The position numbers were made by a program, and so were the translations under genes. Below the pieces are notes generated by a model. That model searched no databases. It saw only the letters and a program-made list of their open reading frames with translations, and was not told the DNA's origin. A stretch of 64,000 bases of DNA from an uncultured Chitinophaga sp. (GTDB taxonomy: Bacteria; Bacteroidota; Bacteroidia; Chitinophagales; Chitinophagaceae), in assembly GCF_946479755.1 (NCBI RefSeq), contig NZ_CAMLHC010000003.1:354130-418129 (forward strand), written 5' to 3'. Positions 52,467 through 61,657 of this stretch are shown in pieces; the first letter of the stretch is position 1, and every line of letters starts with the position of its first letter.

Positions 52467-54407
52467 ATGATAAATATCACTTTTCCGGATGGCGCAGTTC
52501 GTCAGTATGAACCAGGAGTAACTGCATTGGACATTGCCAAATCCATCAGCGAAGGATTGGCACGTAAAGTATTGGCTGCAAAAGTTAATGGGCAGGTAGT
52601 GGACGCTACACGCCCGGTTACAACGGATGCTACGCTGCAGCTCCTGACGTGGACGGATACAGATGGTAAATCCACCATGTGGCACTCTTCCGCGCACCTG
52701 ATGGCCGAAGCCCTGGAAGCCCTGTATCCCGGTGTGAAACTGGGTTACGGTCCCGCTATTGAAGCCGGTTTTTATTACGATATAGACCTGGGCGACCGCA
52801 CCATCTCTGAAGAGGACCTGAAAGCGATTGAAGCGAAGATGGTAGAGCTGTCCAAAAAGAACAGCGAATACATTCGCAAAGACGTGAGCAAAGCTGACGC
52901 ACTGGCTTATTTCACAGAGAAAGGCGACCCCTACAAAGTGGAAACCATCAATGAACTGCCCGACGGAAGCATCACCTTCTACACACAGGGCGGTTTTACA
53001 GATCTGTGCCGTGGCCCGCATATTCCGAACACGGGTTTCATCAAATCCATCAAGCTGACCAGCATCGCCGGCGCTTACTGGAGGGGTAACGAGAAAAACA
53101 AGATGCTCACCCGCATCTATGGTATCACCTTCCCCAACCAGAAGGAACTGGATGAATACCTGACCCTGATCGAAGAAGCGAAAAAACGCGACCACCGCAA
53201 ACTGGGCAAGGAACTGGAACTGTTCATGTTCTCTGAAAAAGTAGGACTGGGCCTTCCGATGTGGCTGCCCAAAGGCGCCATGCTGCGCGAACGCCTGCAA
53301 CGCTTCCTCCAGGAAGCCCAGCTGGCCAGCGGCTACCTGCCGGTAGTAACGCCGCATATCGGTAACAAAAACCTGTACGTGACTTCCGGTCACTACGAAA
53401 AATATGGTAAAGACAGCTTCCAGCCGATCCATACGCCGGAAGAAGGAGAGGAGTTCATGTTGAAACCGATGAACTGTCCGCACCACTGCGAACTGTACAA
53501 AGGCTCTCCCAAGTCCTACAAGGACCTGCCGGTGCGCTTCGCGGAATTCGGTACCGTATACCGTTACGAGCAGCACGGAGAACTGCATGGCCTCACCCGC
53601 GTAAGAGGATTTACCCAGGATGACGCCCACCTGTTCTGCCGCCCTGACCAGGTAAAAGAAGAGTTCCAGAAGGTGATCGACCTGGTGATGTATGTGTTTA
53701 ACAGCCTTAGCTTTACCGAGTATACCGCCCAGATTTCCCTGCGTGACAAGGAAGACCGCAGTAAGTATATCGGTACGGAGGAGAACTGGAACCTCGCTGA
53801 GCAGGCTATCATTGAGTCTGCCGCCGAAAAAGGCCTCAATACCGTGATCGAATACGGTGAAGCTGCCTTCTACGGCCCGAAACTGGACTTCATGGTGAAA
53901 GACGCCCTCGGCCGTAAATGGCAGTTGGGTACCATCCAGGTGGACTACAACCTGCCGGAACGTTTTGAACTGGAGTACATCGGGGCCGACAACCAACGTC
54001 ACCGCCCGGTAATGATCCACCGTGCACCGTTTGGCTCCCTGGAACGTTTCATCGCCGTGCTGATTGAGCACTGCGCCGGTAAATTCCCGCTGTGGCTGGC
54101 ACCTACCCAGGTGAAAATCCTGCCAATTAGTGAGAAAACCCAGGCCTATGCAGAAAAAGTGGCAGAATTGCTGAAAAAAGCGGAAATTCGCGCTGAGATT
54201 GACGACAGAAGCGAAAAAATCGGTAAGAAAATCCGCGATACAGAACTCGCCAAAGTGCCATATATGCTGGTCCTCGGCGAAAAAGAAGCGACCGACAATA
54301 TCGTGGCGGTACGCCGGCAAGCCAAAGGAGACCTCGGAACCATGACCATGGAACAGTTTACCACACTGGTAAATGAAGAGGTGGCCAACCGTAAGCCAAT
54401 CGAGTAA
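52467..54407 (+). CDS. thrS: Threonine--tRNA ligase
   Basis: A 646-residue class II aminoacyl-tRNA synthetase that charges tRNA-Thr. The N-terminal TGS domain ([18 protein letters not shown]), the editing domain with [11 protein letters not shown], the catalytic core (motif 2 region [20 protein letters not shown] with zinc-binding Cys in MNCPHHCE) and the anticodon-binding domain are all intact. I chose ATG 52467, which matches the family start; ATG 52446 would add seven residues. A consensus promoter lies 180 bases upstream. Confidence 0.96.
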   Translation: MINITFPDGAVRQYEPGVTALDIAKSISEGLARKVLAAKVNGQVVDATRPVTTDATLQLLTWTDTDGKSTMWHSSAHLMAEALEALYPGVKLGYGPAIEAGFYYDIDLGDRTISEEDLKAIEAKMVELSKKNSEYIRKDVSKADALAYFTEKGDPYKVETINELPDGSITFYTQGGFTDLCRGPHIPNTGFIKSIKLTSIAGAYWRGNEKNKMLTRIYGITFPNQKELDEYLTLIEEAKKRDHRKLGKELELFMFSEKVGLGLPMWLPKGAMLRERLQRFLQEAQLASGYLPVVTPHIGNKNLYVTSGHYEKYGKDSFQPIHTPEEGEEFMLKPMNCPHHCELYKGSPKSYKDLPVRFAEFGTVYRYEQHGELHGLTRVRGFTQDDAHLFCRPDQVKEEFQKVIDLVMYVFNSLSFTEYTAQISLRDKEDRSKYIGTEENWNLAEQAIIESAAEKGLNTVIEYGEAAFYGPKLDFMVKDALGRKWQLGTIQVDYNLPERFELEYIGADNQRHRPVMIHRAPFGSLERFIAVLIEHCAGKFPLWLAPTQVKILPISEKTQAYAEKVAELLKKAEIRAEIDDRSEKIGKKIRDTELAKVPYMLVLGEKEATDNIVAVRRQAKGDLGTMTMEQFTTLVNEEVANRKPIE

Positions 54408-54489
54408 CAAACTTAAATGTGGAAAAGAAGTATATAAAACAATGAACATTCCGGAAAACAGGTATGTTAATTGCACGGAATTTTCCCCT

Positions 54490-54497
54490 TATTTTTG
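54490..54497 (+). promoter_or_regulatory. Candidate -7 element of infC
   Basis: TATTTTTG, a TAnnTTTG match, 77 bases before infC, with TTG at 54471-54473 (short 16-base spacer). A TGGTCCAT/ATGGACCA stem (54511-54535) follows in the leader. Confidence 0.45.
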
Positions 54498-54510
54498 TAT
54501 AAGTTGTTTT

Positions 54511-54535
54511 TGGTCCATGTGTGGGATATGGACCA
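54511..54535 (+). repeat. Short stem in the infC leader
   Basis: TGGTCCAT pairs with ATGGACCA around a nine-base loop. It might be an attenuator or only chance; no T-run follows. Confidence 0.4.
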
Positions 54536-54574
54536 TGGACTATGAACAATAATTAATAAATCTTAATTTTTTTA

Positions 54575-55243
54575 ATGCAACAAAAACCCAGACCAAATTT
54601 TGGTGGTAATAATCGGGGAAGAAACCCGAATTTCCGCAGGGAACAACAACAAGAACACCGGACCAACAGAATGATCCGTGTCCCTGAGGTAAGACTGGTA
54701 GGTGAAAACGTGGAAGTGGGCGTATACCGGACCGAGGAAGCCTTACGTATGGCTGAAGAGCAAGGTCTCGACCTCGTGGAAATATCCCCTAATGCCGCAC
54801 CCCCTGTATGCCGTATCATCGACTACAATAAATTCCTTTACGAAAAGAAGAAGAAGGAAAAGGAAATGAAGGCGAAGGCGCACAAAAGCGAGGTGAAAGA
54901 AATCCGCTTTACGCCTAACACCGACGATCATGACTTTGACTTCAAAGCGAAACATGCGGAGAACTTCCTGAAAGAAGGTAACAAGGTGAAAACCTACGTA
55001 CAGTTCAAAGGACGTGCTATCATGTTTAAGGAGCGTGGAGAGCTGATCCTGCTGAAGTTCGCCGAAAGGCTGGCGGAAGTGGGTGGCCTGGAGAGCATGC
55101 CTACCATGGAAGGTAAGCGCATGATCGCCATCTTCGCACCGAAAGCTGCCAAGAAAAAAGAAAAGGAACCCAAAGAACCTAAAGAACCAAAAGAGCCGAA
55201 AGAACCCCGCGTTGCTGAAAGCAAACCGGAAGACCAGGCTTAA
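54575..55243 (+). CDS. infC: Translation initiation factor IF-3
   Basis: A 222-residue IF-3. Both domains are present: the N-domain (NRMIRVPEVRLVGENVEVGV ... NAAPPVCRIIDYNKF), a Lys-rich linker and the C-domain (VKEIRFTPNTDDHDFDFK). An N-terminal extension of about 30 residues and a C-terminal tail with four KEP repeats (about 195-212) are beyond the usual family length of about 180. The start is ATG, not the rare ATT/ATC used in some bacteria. It follows thrS by 167 bases and is closed by a terminator; rpmI and rplT do not follow, unlike in many bacteria. Confidence 0.95.
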   Translation: MQQKPRPNFGGNNRGRNPNFRREQQQEHRTNRMIRVPEVRLVGENVEVGVYRTEEALRMAEEQGLDLVEISPNAAPPVCRIIDYNKFLYEKKKKEKEMKAKAHKSEVKEIRFTPNTDDHDFDFKAKHAENFLKEGNKVKTYVQFKGRAIMFKERGELILLKFAERLAEVGGLESMPTMEGKRMIAIFAPKAAKKKEKEPKEPKEPKEPKEPRVAESKPEDQA

Positions 55244-55260
55244 TTGGCTCCAGCTTATAC

Positions 55261-55304
55261 AGCGGCACCAGCAGGTATCACACTACCTGCTGTGCCGCTT
55301 TTTT
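55261..55304 (+). terminator. Intrinsic terminator of infC
   Basis: AGCGGCAC plus AGCAGGT pair with ACCTGCT plus GTGCCGCT (one bulged C), followed by six T. Confidence 0.92.
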
Positions 55305-55396
55305 GTTAAGCAGATAATGCTGCGGCAGGAATACAGCCGTAGCCGGCAGGTGATGGTCTGCCGGTGAAGGTGGCTATTGGCACCGTGGTGCCGGTG

Positions 55397-55912
55397 CTAC
55401 CTGATGCTCTTCATCACCTTTTGGGCCCGCGAGCGGATGCCCGGCGAAGGGTCATGCTCCAGCAGGTCTTCCAGCAGGATCCGGATTTCATTTTTGATAT
55501 CAGGATAAGCTACGGCCAGGTTGGACAATATGGTCATAGCAAAGGCTTTGATGGCAATCATCTCCTGAGGGTCTTCCAGGTACTGGAAGCAGGCGTTCAT
55601 CACGGGGCCGTGCAGGTCAGGCGGCAGGGGCGTATCCTGTAGTACACGCAGCACATTCCGTTTCACTGCAGACGGAAGCCCGCCGGTTTCCATGCGGGCC
55701 ACCATTTCCGGCAGGTGAGGGGGCATCAGTTCCGGGTGCTTCTCGGCCACCAGGCTGATAATCCAGGCGCTGCGCTGCACCACCCGGTATTCATCTTCCA
55801 GGAACAGCTGCATCAGCTGTGCGAAACGTTTGGCGTCGCTGCCAATCCAGCCGGCAATGGCAAGGACCTGTTCCTTGTAACTGGCCGCCAGTATTTCTTT
55901 TCTTAGTTCCAT
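55397..55912 (-). CDS. HEAT-repeat protein
   Basis: A 171-residue all-helical protein with about four HEAT-like repeats (for example EYRVVQRSAWIISLVAEKHPEL and AIKAFAMTILSNLAVAYPDI). No signal peptide; probably a protein-interaction scaffold. It begins 18 bases after the HD-domain gene on the same strand and shares its transcript. Function unknown. Confidence 0.75.
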   Translation of the reverse strand: MELRKEILAASYKEQVLAIAGWIGSDAKRFAQLMQLFLEDEYRVVQRSAWIISLVAEKHPELMPPHLPEMVARMETGGLPSAVKRNVLRVLQDTPLPPDLHGPVMNACFQYLEDPQEMIAIKAFAMTILSNLAVAYPDIKNEIRILLEDLLEHDPSPGIRSRAQKVMKSIR

Positions 55913-55930
55913 ACTACCGGCAATTTAAAA

Positions 55931-56518
55931 TTAATCTCCCAGCTGGCCATATGCCAGCAGGTAACGGAACATACGTTCCCGCATCCTTTCCAGGTCGAAG
56001 TGAAGCACCGGCATGTCCGGATCTTTCCCCATATCGTCCCAGATCCTTAACTGGATGTACTGTTCGAACAACGGATCGGCGCGGAATATTTTGGCTTCGG
56101 CCGCCGTCATGGGGCCGCCCTGGTAACGTAAAGTTTCCTTGCTGGCTTCAGAGAGGGTATCGTAGTAGGCACTGTCGGTCCACGTGAGGTATCTTTTGGC
56201 AGCTACGTGGCTGGCCACCAGCTGGCCCATTCTGGGCGGAAATCCACAGGAGGTAAGGTAACGGTAACCGATGGTGTCGTGGGCCTGGGCGCCGTAGATG
56301 TCCATCTGTCCGCCGCCTTCAAAGAAATGCCCGATGTCGTGCAGGAAGGCTGCCAGTATCATCTCGTCGTCGAAACCAGTCTGTTCGGCAATGAGGGCGG
56401 ACTGCATCATGTGCATCAGCATGGTTACCTGTTCTCCATAGGCATGATGGCCATATTGCTCGTACAAACCAAAAAGTTCGTCTACAACAGCGTTGGCCCG
56501 GATTTCTCTACTGTTCAT
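55931..56518 (-). CDS. HD-domain protein, PhnZ/MIOX-like
   Basis: A 195-residue HD protein. The metal motif is present: HMMQSALIAEQ (first His), FLHDIGHFF (HD plus His) and ASHVAAKRYL (later His), with Asp in the C-terminal helix. The spacing resembles mixed-valent di-iron HD oxygenases of the PhnZ type more than c-di-GMP or nucleotide hydrolases. PhnZ cleaves hydroxy-aminoethyl phosphonate, but no phn genes are nearby, so substrate is open. First gene of a two-gene unit with the HEAT protein. Confidence 0.7.
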   Translation of the reverse strand: MNSREIRANAVVDELFGLYEQYGHHAYGEQVTMLMHMMQSALIAEQTGFDDEMILAAFLHDIGHFFEGGGQMDIYGAQAHDTIGYRYLTSCGFPPRMGQLVASHVAAKRYLTWTDSAYYDTLSEASKETLRYQGGPMTAAEAKIFRADPLFEQYIQLRIWDDMGKDPDMPVLHFDLERMRERMFRYLLAYGQLGD

Positions 56519-56645
56519 TTCGTTTATGGGTTTACGTTAGATAGCGGTTAATCAGTCTCTTAATTTCGTAAAATTTTAACGCGCCGGTGTTACGGGAATA
56601 TTAATTTTCAGGGCCGCCGCAGTGGGAGCAATACGGTAATAACCG

Positions 56646-56653
56646 TACCTTTG
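56646..56653 (+). promoter_or_regulatory. Candidate -7 element of the CDF gene
   Basis: TACCTTTG, an exact match, only 29 bases before the TTG start, so the leader would be about 20-25 bases. Confidence 0.5.
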
Positions 56654-56682
56654 TACTTTCGCACCCATACAATCTGAACTAT

Positions 56683-57660
56683 TTGCTAAGAAGAGAATTA
56701 CGCGTCATCCTGGTGTCGCTTGCTGTCAGTTTTATCCTCACCGTGGCCAAATTTGTGGCCTACTATCTGACCCATTCCGTGGCGATCCTTTCTGACGCGA
56801 TGGAGTCTATCATCAACGTGGTGGCGGGCGGCTTTGCAAGTTACAGCATCTACCTGTCGGGCAAGCCGAAAGATGCCAACCACCCCTACGGGCATGGCAA
56901 AGTAGAATTTTTCTCCATCGGCTTTGAAGGCGCCATGATCTTTTTCGCAGGTGTGCTCATCCTCTTTAAAGCGGTCCAATATTTTATATCACCAAAGGAG
57001 CTGCATGAAATGAGCAGCGGCTTGTGGCTGCTGGGCTCCACTACGCTGGCCAACCTGTTGCTGGGCCTTTACCTGATCCGTTCCGGCCGTACGCTGGGTT
57101 CCATCACCCTGAGCGGCAACGGTCAGCATATTATGACAGACGTATACAGCAGCGTGGGCCTGATCATCGCGCTGGGCGTCATCCACTTTACCGGCTGGAA
57201 CTGGCTGGACCCGGCCGTTTCCGTGCTGATGGGCATCCTCATCCTCACGAAGGGCTATCAGCTCATGCGCCGCTCTATTTCAGGCCTGATGGATGAAACG
57301 GACATGCAGGTGGTGGACAAGGTGATTGCGCTGCTGTCTGCCGAGCGCGTGCCCAACTGGATCGACATTCACAACATGCGGGTGCAGCAATACGGCAATA
57401 ACTATCACATCGACTGCCACATCACCATGCCTTATTACCTGTCGCTTACAGAAGCGCACGATGAAATGAAGCGGGTGGAAGTGCTGGTCAATAAAGGATT
57501 TGAAGGGAGCGAAGTGGAATTTTTTATTCATATGGACCCGTGCATTCCTTCCTGCTGCCACTACTGCCTGAAAGACGCCTGTCCCGTAAGGAAACATGCC
57601 TTCACCGGCGAGATAACGTGGACAAGGGAGAATGTGTTGCCGAACAGAAAGCACGGGTAG
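56683..57660 (+). CDS. Cation diffusion facilitator (CDF) transporter
   Basis: A 325-residue inner-membrane metal exporter. Membrane segments with the typical motifs are visible (ILSDAMESIINVVAGGF; HPYGHGKVEFFSIGFEGAMI; DVYSSVGLIIALGVI), followed by the cytosolic ZT_dimer domain. The start appears to be TTG 56683: the frame is open further upstream but has no ATG. The C-terminus carries an unusual Cys-rich tail (HMDPCIPSCCHYC, then CPVRKH) that could bind metal. The metal is probably Zn, Fe or Mn; the motifs do not settle it. Confidence 0.88.
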   Translation: MLRRELRVILVSLAVSFILTVAKFVAYYLTHSVAILSDAMESIINVVAGGFASYSIYLSGKPKDANHPYGHGKVEFFSIGFEGAMIFFAGVLILFKAVQYFISPKELHEMSSGLWLLGSTTLANLLLGLYLIRSGRTLGSITLSGNGQHIMTDVYSSVGLIIALGVIHFTGWNWLDPAVSVLMGILILTKGYQLMRRSISGLMDETDMQVVDKVIALLSAERVPNWIDIHNMRVQQYGNNYHIDCHITMPYYLSLTEAHDEMKRVEVLVNKGFEGSEVEFFIHMDPCIPSCCHYCLKDACPVRKHAFTGEITWTRENVLPNRKHG

Positions 57661-57678
57661 TTTCCCGCAAAGCATTTT

Positions 57679-57839
57679 TCTCGCAAAGCATTCAAAGAGA
57701 GCAAAGAGCGCAAAGGGTATATAAGCAAGCAGAGAAAGCAAAGAAAGGGGAGATCAAATTTGATCTCCCCTTTCTTTGCTTTTTTTATTAATCTTAAAAA
57801 ATCTTTGCGCTCTTTGCTCTCTTTGAATGCTTTGCGAGA
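57679..57839. repeat. Nested giant inverted repeat with GCAAAG motifs
   Basis: Outer arms 57679-57715 and 57803-57839 are perfect 37-bp complements. Inside them lies a perfect 44-bp palindrome (57737-57780). Many GCAAAG/CTTTGC units occur in both arms. The element fills the space between the CDF stop and the serine-hydrolase stop exactly. Confidence 0.9.
57737..57787 (+). terminator. Inner palindrome with T-run, bidirectional terminator
   Basis: AGCAAAGAAAGGGGAGATCA and its complement make 22-bp arms with no loop bases, followed by seven T. It probably ends both the CDF and serine-hydrolase transcripts. Confidence 0.85.
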
Positions 57840-59051
57840 CTACTCCGCGCCGGCCTCTTCACCGTCGCCATGGCCCATCATTTCGCGGATAGGCTTCACC
57901 GCCTGATAGATGCCGCGGTTGTATTTATTGCCCAGGATAATCAGCGTGGTGGAGTCCTGCACAAAACGGTAAAACACCGTGTTGTTGCCATGCCACCAGC
58001 CGTTGTGGTACACAATATTTTTGGTGCTGTCAGGATATACCATCAAACGCCATCCCAGCCCATAGTTGCGAATACCGGGTTTTTCATGACTGTAAGGCGT
58101 ATAAGCGGCTTTCAGCGTGGCGGAGTCCAGCAGCTGACCGGAATACAACGCCTGGTCCCATTTGAGCATATCGCGGGCGGTACTGTAGATGCCTTTGTCG
58201 CCCATTACGCCGTCGAAATAGGTGTCCGGTTCTGCCTGACCGTTGTATTTGTGGCTCTGTGTCTGGTGCGGCCGGGGCGTGGAAGCCGGATCGTATACAA
58301 AGGTGTTGACCATATGCAGCGGTTTAAAAAACGTTTGCTGCATGAAGTCGGCGTATTTCTGCCCGGTAGCCTTTTCAATGATGGAGGCCAGCAGGAGATA
58401 GTTGGTATTGCAGTACTGGAAGTGGGTGTCAGGAAGATGTTGGATGCGTGGTTTATGTTGCTCCATCAGCCGGATCACCTGTTCGTTGGTGATGAAGGCC
58501 GCCCGGTCTTTCCAGAGGCTGTCGCAGAAATAGAGGTAGTTGGGCAGGCCGCTGCGGTGATTAAGCAGCATGCGTACACTGATGCCTTTGTAGGGGAATT
58601 CAGGGAAGAACTTCTGCACGGAGTCTTCCAGGCTGAGTTGTTTTTTTTCTGCCAGCCACAGCACCGCTGTGCCGGTGAAGGTTTTGGAAACGGAAGCCAG
58701 CTGAAAGGCAGAGCTGTCTACCAATGGTATTTTCGTCCGGTAGTTTTCCAAACCATGATATTGTTCGAAGATGATAACGCCTTTTTTAGCCACCAGGATA
58801 GCGCCGTTAAAGCCGCTGCGCAATAGTTTCCCGGTATAAAACGCATTCAGTTCCCGTTGTAGTTGCACGGTGCGGGGCGCCTTCAGAATGGCTTCCCGTT
58901 GTGCGTCCGTTAAGTTGAGTGTATACAGGGTACTGTCTGATATGGCCTTTTTCCTGTTAGCTTCCCTGCGCGCTGCATTGCCCTGACAGCTGGAGATGAT
59001 GGCAATTCCCGTGATAGATAAGATGATGCTTACTGCTTTCAATCGCTTCAT
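57840..59051 (-). CDS. Serine hydrolase, beta-lactamase class C-like lipoprotein
   Basis: A 403-residue lipoprotein (lipobox GIAIISSC, Cys22). The penicillin-binding fold motifs are all present: SVSK (SxxK), YCNTN (YxN) and HNGWWHGN (HxG in place of KTG). Such proteins act as D-Ala-D-Ala peptidases, esterases or unknown hydrolases in the periplasm; a true beta-lactamase is not implied. Monocistronic; its stop abuts the nested inverted repeat. The 320 bases to serA hold two divergent upstream regions and a consensus serA promoter. Confidence 0.88.
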   Translation of the reverse strand: MKRLKAVSIILSITGIAIISSCQGNAARREANRKKAISDSTLYTLNLTDAQREAILKAPRTVQLQRELNAFYTGKLLRSGFNGAILVAKKGVIIFEQYHGLENYRTKIPLVDSSAFQLASVSKTFTGTAVLWLAEKKQLSLEDSVQKFFPEFPYKGISVRMLLNHRSGLPNYLYFCDSLWKDRAAFITNEQVIRLMEQHKPRIQHLPDTHFQYCNTNYLLLASIIEKATGQKYADFMQQTFFKPLHMVNTFVYDPASTPRPHQTQSHKYNGQAEPDTYFDGVMGDKGIYSTARDMLKWDQALYSGQLLDSATLKAAYTPYSHEKPGIRNYGLGWRLMVYPDSTKNIVYHNGWWHGNNTVFYRFVQDSTTLIILGNKYNRGIYQAVKPIREMMGHGDGEEAGAE

Positions 59052-59261
59052 TAGAGGTGATTCACTGACTTACTTAATGCTGATTCTCTCTGTAAATTTT
59101 CAAGGCGTTAAAATTATACTCATTGACAATGCATACCAAATATTCTCCCGCATCCAACCCGCTTTTAATGCATTTTTAAGCCCGTTGATTATTAAAATAT
59201 CAAAAAAAGCAGGGGTAGAATGCCTGTTTTTTGATAAAAATCGAATTTGACTATGATAGTA

Positions 59262-59292
59262 TTTGATTATTCCCCAACATAAAGTAGGTTTG
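59262..59292 (+). promoter_or_regulatory. Promoter of serA
   Basis: TTTG (59262-59265), 19 bases, TAGGTTTG (59285-59292): an exact consensus match, 80 bases before the start. Confidence 0.75.
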
Positions 59293-59372
59293 TGCCTTGT
59301 TTTTGCCCCGCGTAACCGCAATTATTAAGCCAATTGCGATTGAAAAAATTACATATAATTCTTTATAATATT

Positions 59373-60608
59373 ATGGAACAGGTTAAGTCTACAAGTTATC
59401 CGAAAGAAAAGATCAGCATTTTATTGTTGGAGAATATCAGTGACGCCGCTGTGGCAGAATTTACCACTGCAGGGTATTCGGTACGCAAACTGACTGGTGC
59501 GCTCAGCGAAGCAGATCTGATCAATGAAATCAAGGATGTTCATTTATTAGGTATCCGTTCCAAAACACAGGTCACCCGTAAAGTGCTGGAGGCTGCCAAG
59601 AAGCTGCAGGCCATCGGTTGTTTCTGTATCGGCACCAACCAGGTAGATCTGAAAGCGGCCACCGAACACGGTGTAGCGGTTTTCAACGCCCCTTATTCCA
59701 ATACCCGTTCTGTAGCGGAACTCGTGATCGGTTTGTCTATTGTCCTCATCCGTCGTATCGTGGACAAGAACGCGGCGGCCCACAATGGTATATGGATGAA
59801 AGAAGCCAAAGGAAGCTATGAGCTGCGTGGCAAAACGCTGGGTATCGTCGGCTACGGCAATATCGGTAGCCAGGTGAGCGTGCTGGCGGAAAACATGGGC
59901 ATGAACGTGATGTACTACGACGCCGAAACCAAACTCCCGCTGGGCAATGCCGTACAGCAAAGGTCCCTCAAAGAACTGTTTGAACAGGCGGACATCATCT
60001 CCCTGCATGTGCCTTCCAACAGGTCCACAGAAATGATGATCAACCGGGAAACCCTTTCCTACGTGAAGAAAGGCGCTATCTTCCTCAACTACGCCAGGGG
60101 AGAGGTGGTTGACCTGGAAGCGCTGAAAGAATCCCTGGAGAGCGGTCAGCTGTCCGGTGCCGCGGTAGACGTGTTCCCGGTAGAACCGGAAAAGAACGGC
60201 GCCGCTTTCAGCACACCGCTGCAGAAGCTGTCCAACGTAATCCTTACACCGCATATCGGTGGCAGCACCGAAGAGGCACAGCATAACATCGGCCTCGATG
60301 TGAGCGCCAAATTGCTCAACTATCTCGAGAAAGGCGCCAGCTTCGGCTCCCACACTGTGCCGGCCATCAGCGTGCCGCCTATCGAGAATACGCACCGTAT
60401 CCTGCACGTACACCAGAACGTGCCGGGCGTACTTTCCGCCATCAACACCGCCCTGTCTGAGAATAAAATCAATATTCTCGGGCAGTACCTGAAAACCAAC
60501 GACCAGATTGGTTATGTGGTGCTCGACGTGGACCGTCAGCTGTCCCAGGAAGCCCTGGCACTGTTGAAAGACGTAAACCATACCATTAAAGCAAGACTGC
60601 TTTACTAA
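59373..60608 (+). CDS. serA: D-3-phosphoglycerate dehydrogenase
   Basis: A 411-residue NAD-dependent enzyme, close to the E. coli length of 410, catalysing the first step of serine synthesis. It has the D-2-hydroxyacid dehydrogenase substrate domain (GIRSKTQVTRKVLEAAKKLQ; CIGTNQVDLKAA), the Rossmann motif GIVGYGNIGSQ, the catalytic Arg/Glu/His (NYARGEVVD; HIGGSTEEAQ) and a C-terminal ACT domain (from about 340). ATG 59373 is preferred to the frame's TTG at 59334. The ACT domain suggests serine feedback inhibition by family knowledge. Confidence 0.95.
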   Translation: MEQVKSTSYPKEKISILLLENISDAAVAEFTTAGYSVRKLTGALSEADLINEIKDVHLLGIRSKTQVTRKVLEAAKKLQAIGCFCIGTNQVDLKAATEHGVAVFNAPYSNTRSVAELVIGLSIVLIRRIVDKNAAAHNGIWMKEAKGSYELRGKTLGIVGYGNIGSQVSVLAENMGMNVMYYDAETKLPLGNAVQQRSLKELFEQADIISLHVPSNRSTEMMINRETLSYVKKGAIFLNYARGEVVDLEALKESLESGQLSGAAVDVFPVEPEKNGAAFSTPLQKLSNVILTPHIGGSTEEAQHNIGLDVSAKLLNYLEKGASFGSHTVPAISVPPIENTHRILHVHQNVPGVLSAINTALSENKINILGQYLKTNDQIGYVVLDVDRQLSQEALALLKDVNHTIKARLLY

Positions 60609-60614
60609 AATAAA

Positions 60615-60692
60615 CAGGGAGTTTTTTGGGGATTTAGGGTTTAAGGGCTGTTTCATGGCAGGCCTGTAAAACGCTAAATCCCCGTTTCCCTG
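60615..60692 (+). repeat. Hairpin after serA
   Basis: CAGGGA/TCCCTG (outer) and GGGGATTTAG/CTAAATCCCC (inner, 60628-60637 with 60674-60683) form a two-part stem just after serA. It is probably the transcript end, though without a T-run downstream. Confidence 0.6.
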
Positions 60693-60842
60693 GATCAGCC
60701 CCTCCGCACGCCCAAATACCGGCCCCGTCTTCCCGGCAGGCCGTTTCATCGATTCTTTTTCTGCGCTTCCCCGCTTTTTGTGTAAATTGTTTCAGATTTG
60801 TTTGTTATCCTTGCAAGCGTAAACAGCCATCAAAACAAAAGC

Positions 60843-61631
60843 ATGAACAGTATCAACGTACGCATAGCAGGGGTAGCTTTAATGACCACACTGCTATGGC
60901 AGGTAAATGTAAACGCGCAGGACAGCGAGCCTAATAAATGGGCTCCTGAACAGATCAATATCGACGGCCAGGCAACAGAATGGCCCAAGCCACTGCAGTT
61001 TTATAACAACGATACCAAACTCTTTTATACGATCGCCAATAATAAGGACACCCTGTTCCTGATTGCCAGCGTGCCTGACAAAATCAGCCAGCAGCGTATC
61101 CTGCGCTCGGGGTTGAGCGTATCCATCAATCCCACCGGCAAAAAGAAAGGCGGCGCCATGATCACCTTCCCGCTGGTAGGAGAGATCAATGCTGCCCCGG
61201 ACGTACCACAGGAGTCCCGCCAGAAACTGGCCGAAGAATGGAGAAGGCAGGCCCTCGCCAATGTGAAAGAAATCAAAGTGGAAGGACTGACGGGCGTGAC
61301 AGACGGGAATATCACCGTTAACAACCCCAATGGTATCCGTACTGCCGCCACTTTTGACGCAGCAGGCAACCTGGTTTGCGAACTGGCCGTACCCATTGCA
61401 GTGGCAGGCATCCCTGCAGGATACGATAAACCGATCGCCTACCGTTTTAAGGTAAACTCCCTGAGCGCGGCAGAACGCCGGGAACAGGAGAAAATCCTGC
61501 GGGAAAAACAGGCCAAAGCCAGTAAGGACGGTGGCGCACCCGCCATGCCGGATGAAGAGACCCGGATGAAAATGATGCTGTTCTTTTCAACGGAATTCTG
61601 GACGAGACAAACATTGGCGGCGCACCCGTAG
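60843..61631 (+). CDS. Secreted protein with CBM9/DOMON-like domain
   Basis: A 262-residue exported protein (signal peptide 1-24, VNVNAQ). The segment QINIDGQATEWPKPLQFYNN and the following strands (LFYTIANNKDTLFLIASVPD) are typical of family 9 carbohydrate-binding/DOMON-like beta sandwiches. The C-terminal third is helical and charged (RREQEKILREKQAKASK). Role unknown; it may bind sugars or be a surface accessory protein. ATG 60843 is chosen because the upstream frame extension lacks support. The S41 peptidase gene follows after 26 bases. Confidence 0.75.
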   Translation: MNSINVRIAGVALMTTLLWQVNVNAQDSEPNKWAPEQINIDGQATEWPKPLQFYNNDTKLFYTIANNKDTLFLIASVPDKISQQRILRSGLSVSINPTGKKKGGAMITFPLVGEINAAPDVPQESRQKLAEEWRRQALANVKEIKVEGLTGVTDGNITVNNPNGIRTAATFDAAGNLVCELAVPIAVAGIPAGYDKPIAYRFKVNSLSAAERREQEKILREKQAKASKDGGAPAMPDEETRMKMMLFFSTEFWTRQTLAAHP

Positions 61632-61657
61632 TATTTCAAATAGTCTTAACCGTTATT

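Noticed and set aside
52436..52510. 24-codon frame MKKYDANSK... overlapping the thrS start, as a leader peptide
   Set aside because: It is not Thr-rich and no attenuator hairpin follows; overlap with thrS makes chance more likely.
52452..54476. 674-residue minus-strand frame antisense to thrS
   Set aside because: Mirror frame of a conserved synthetase.
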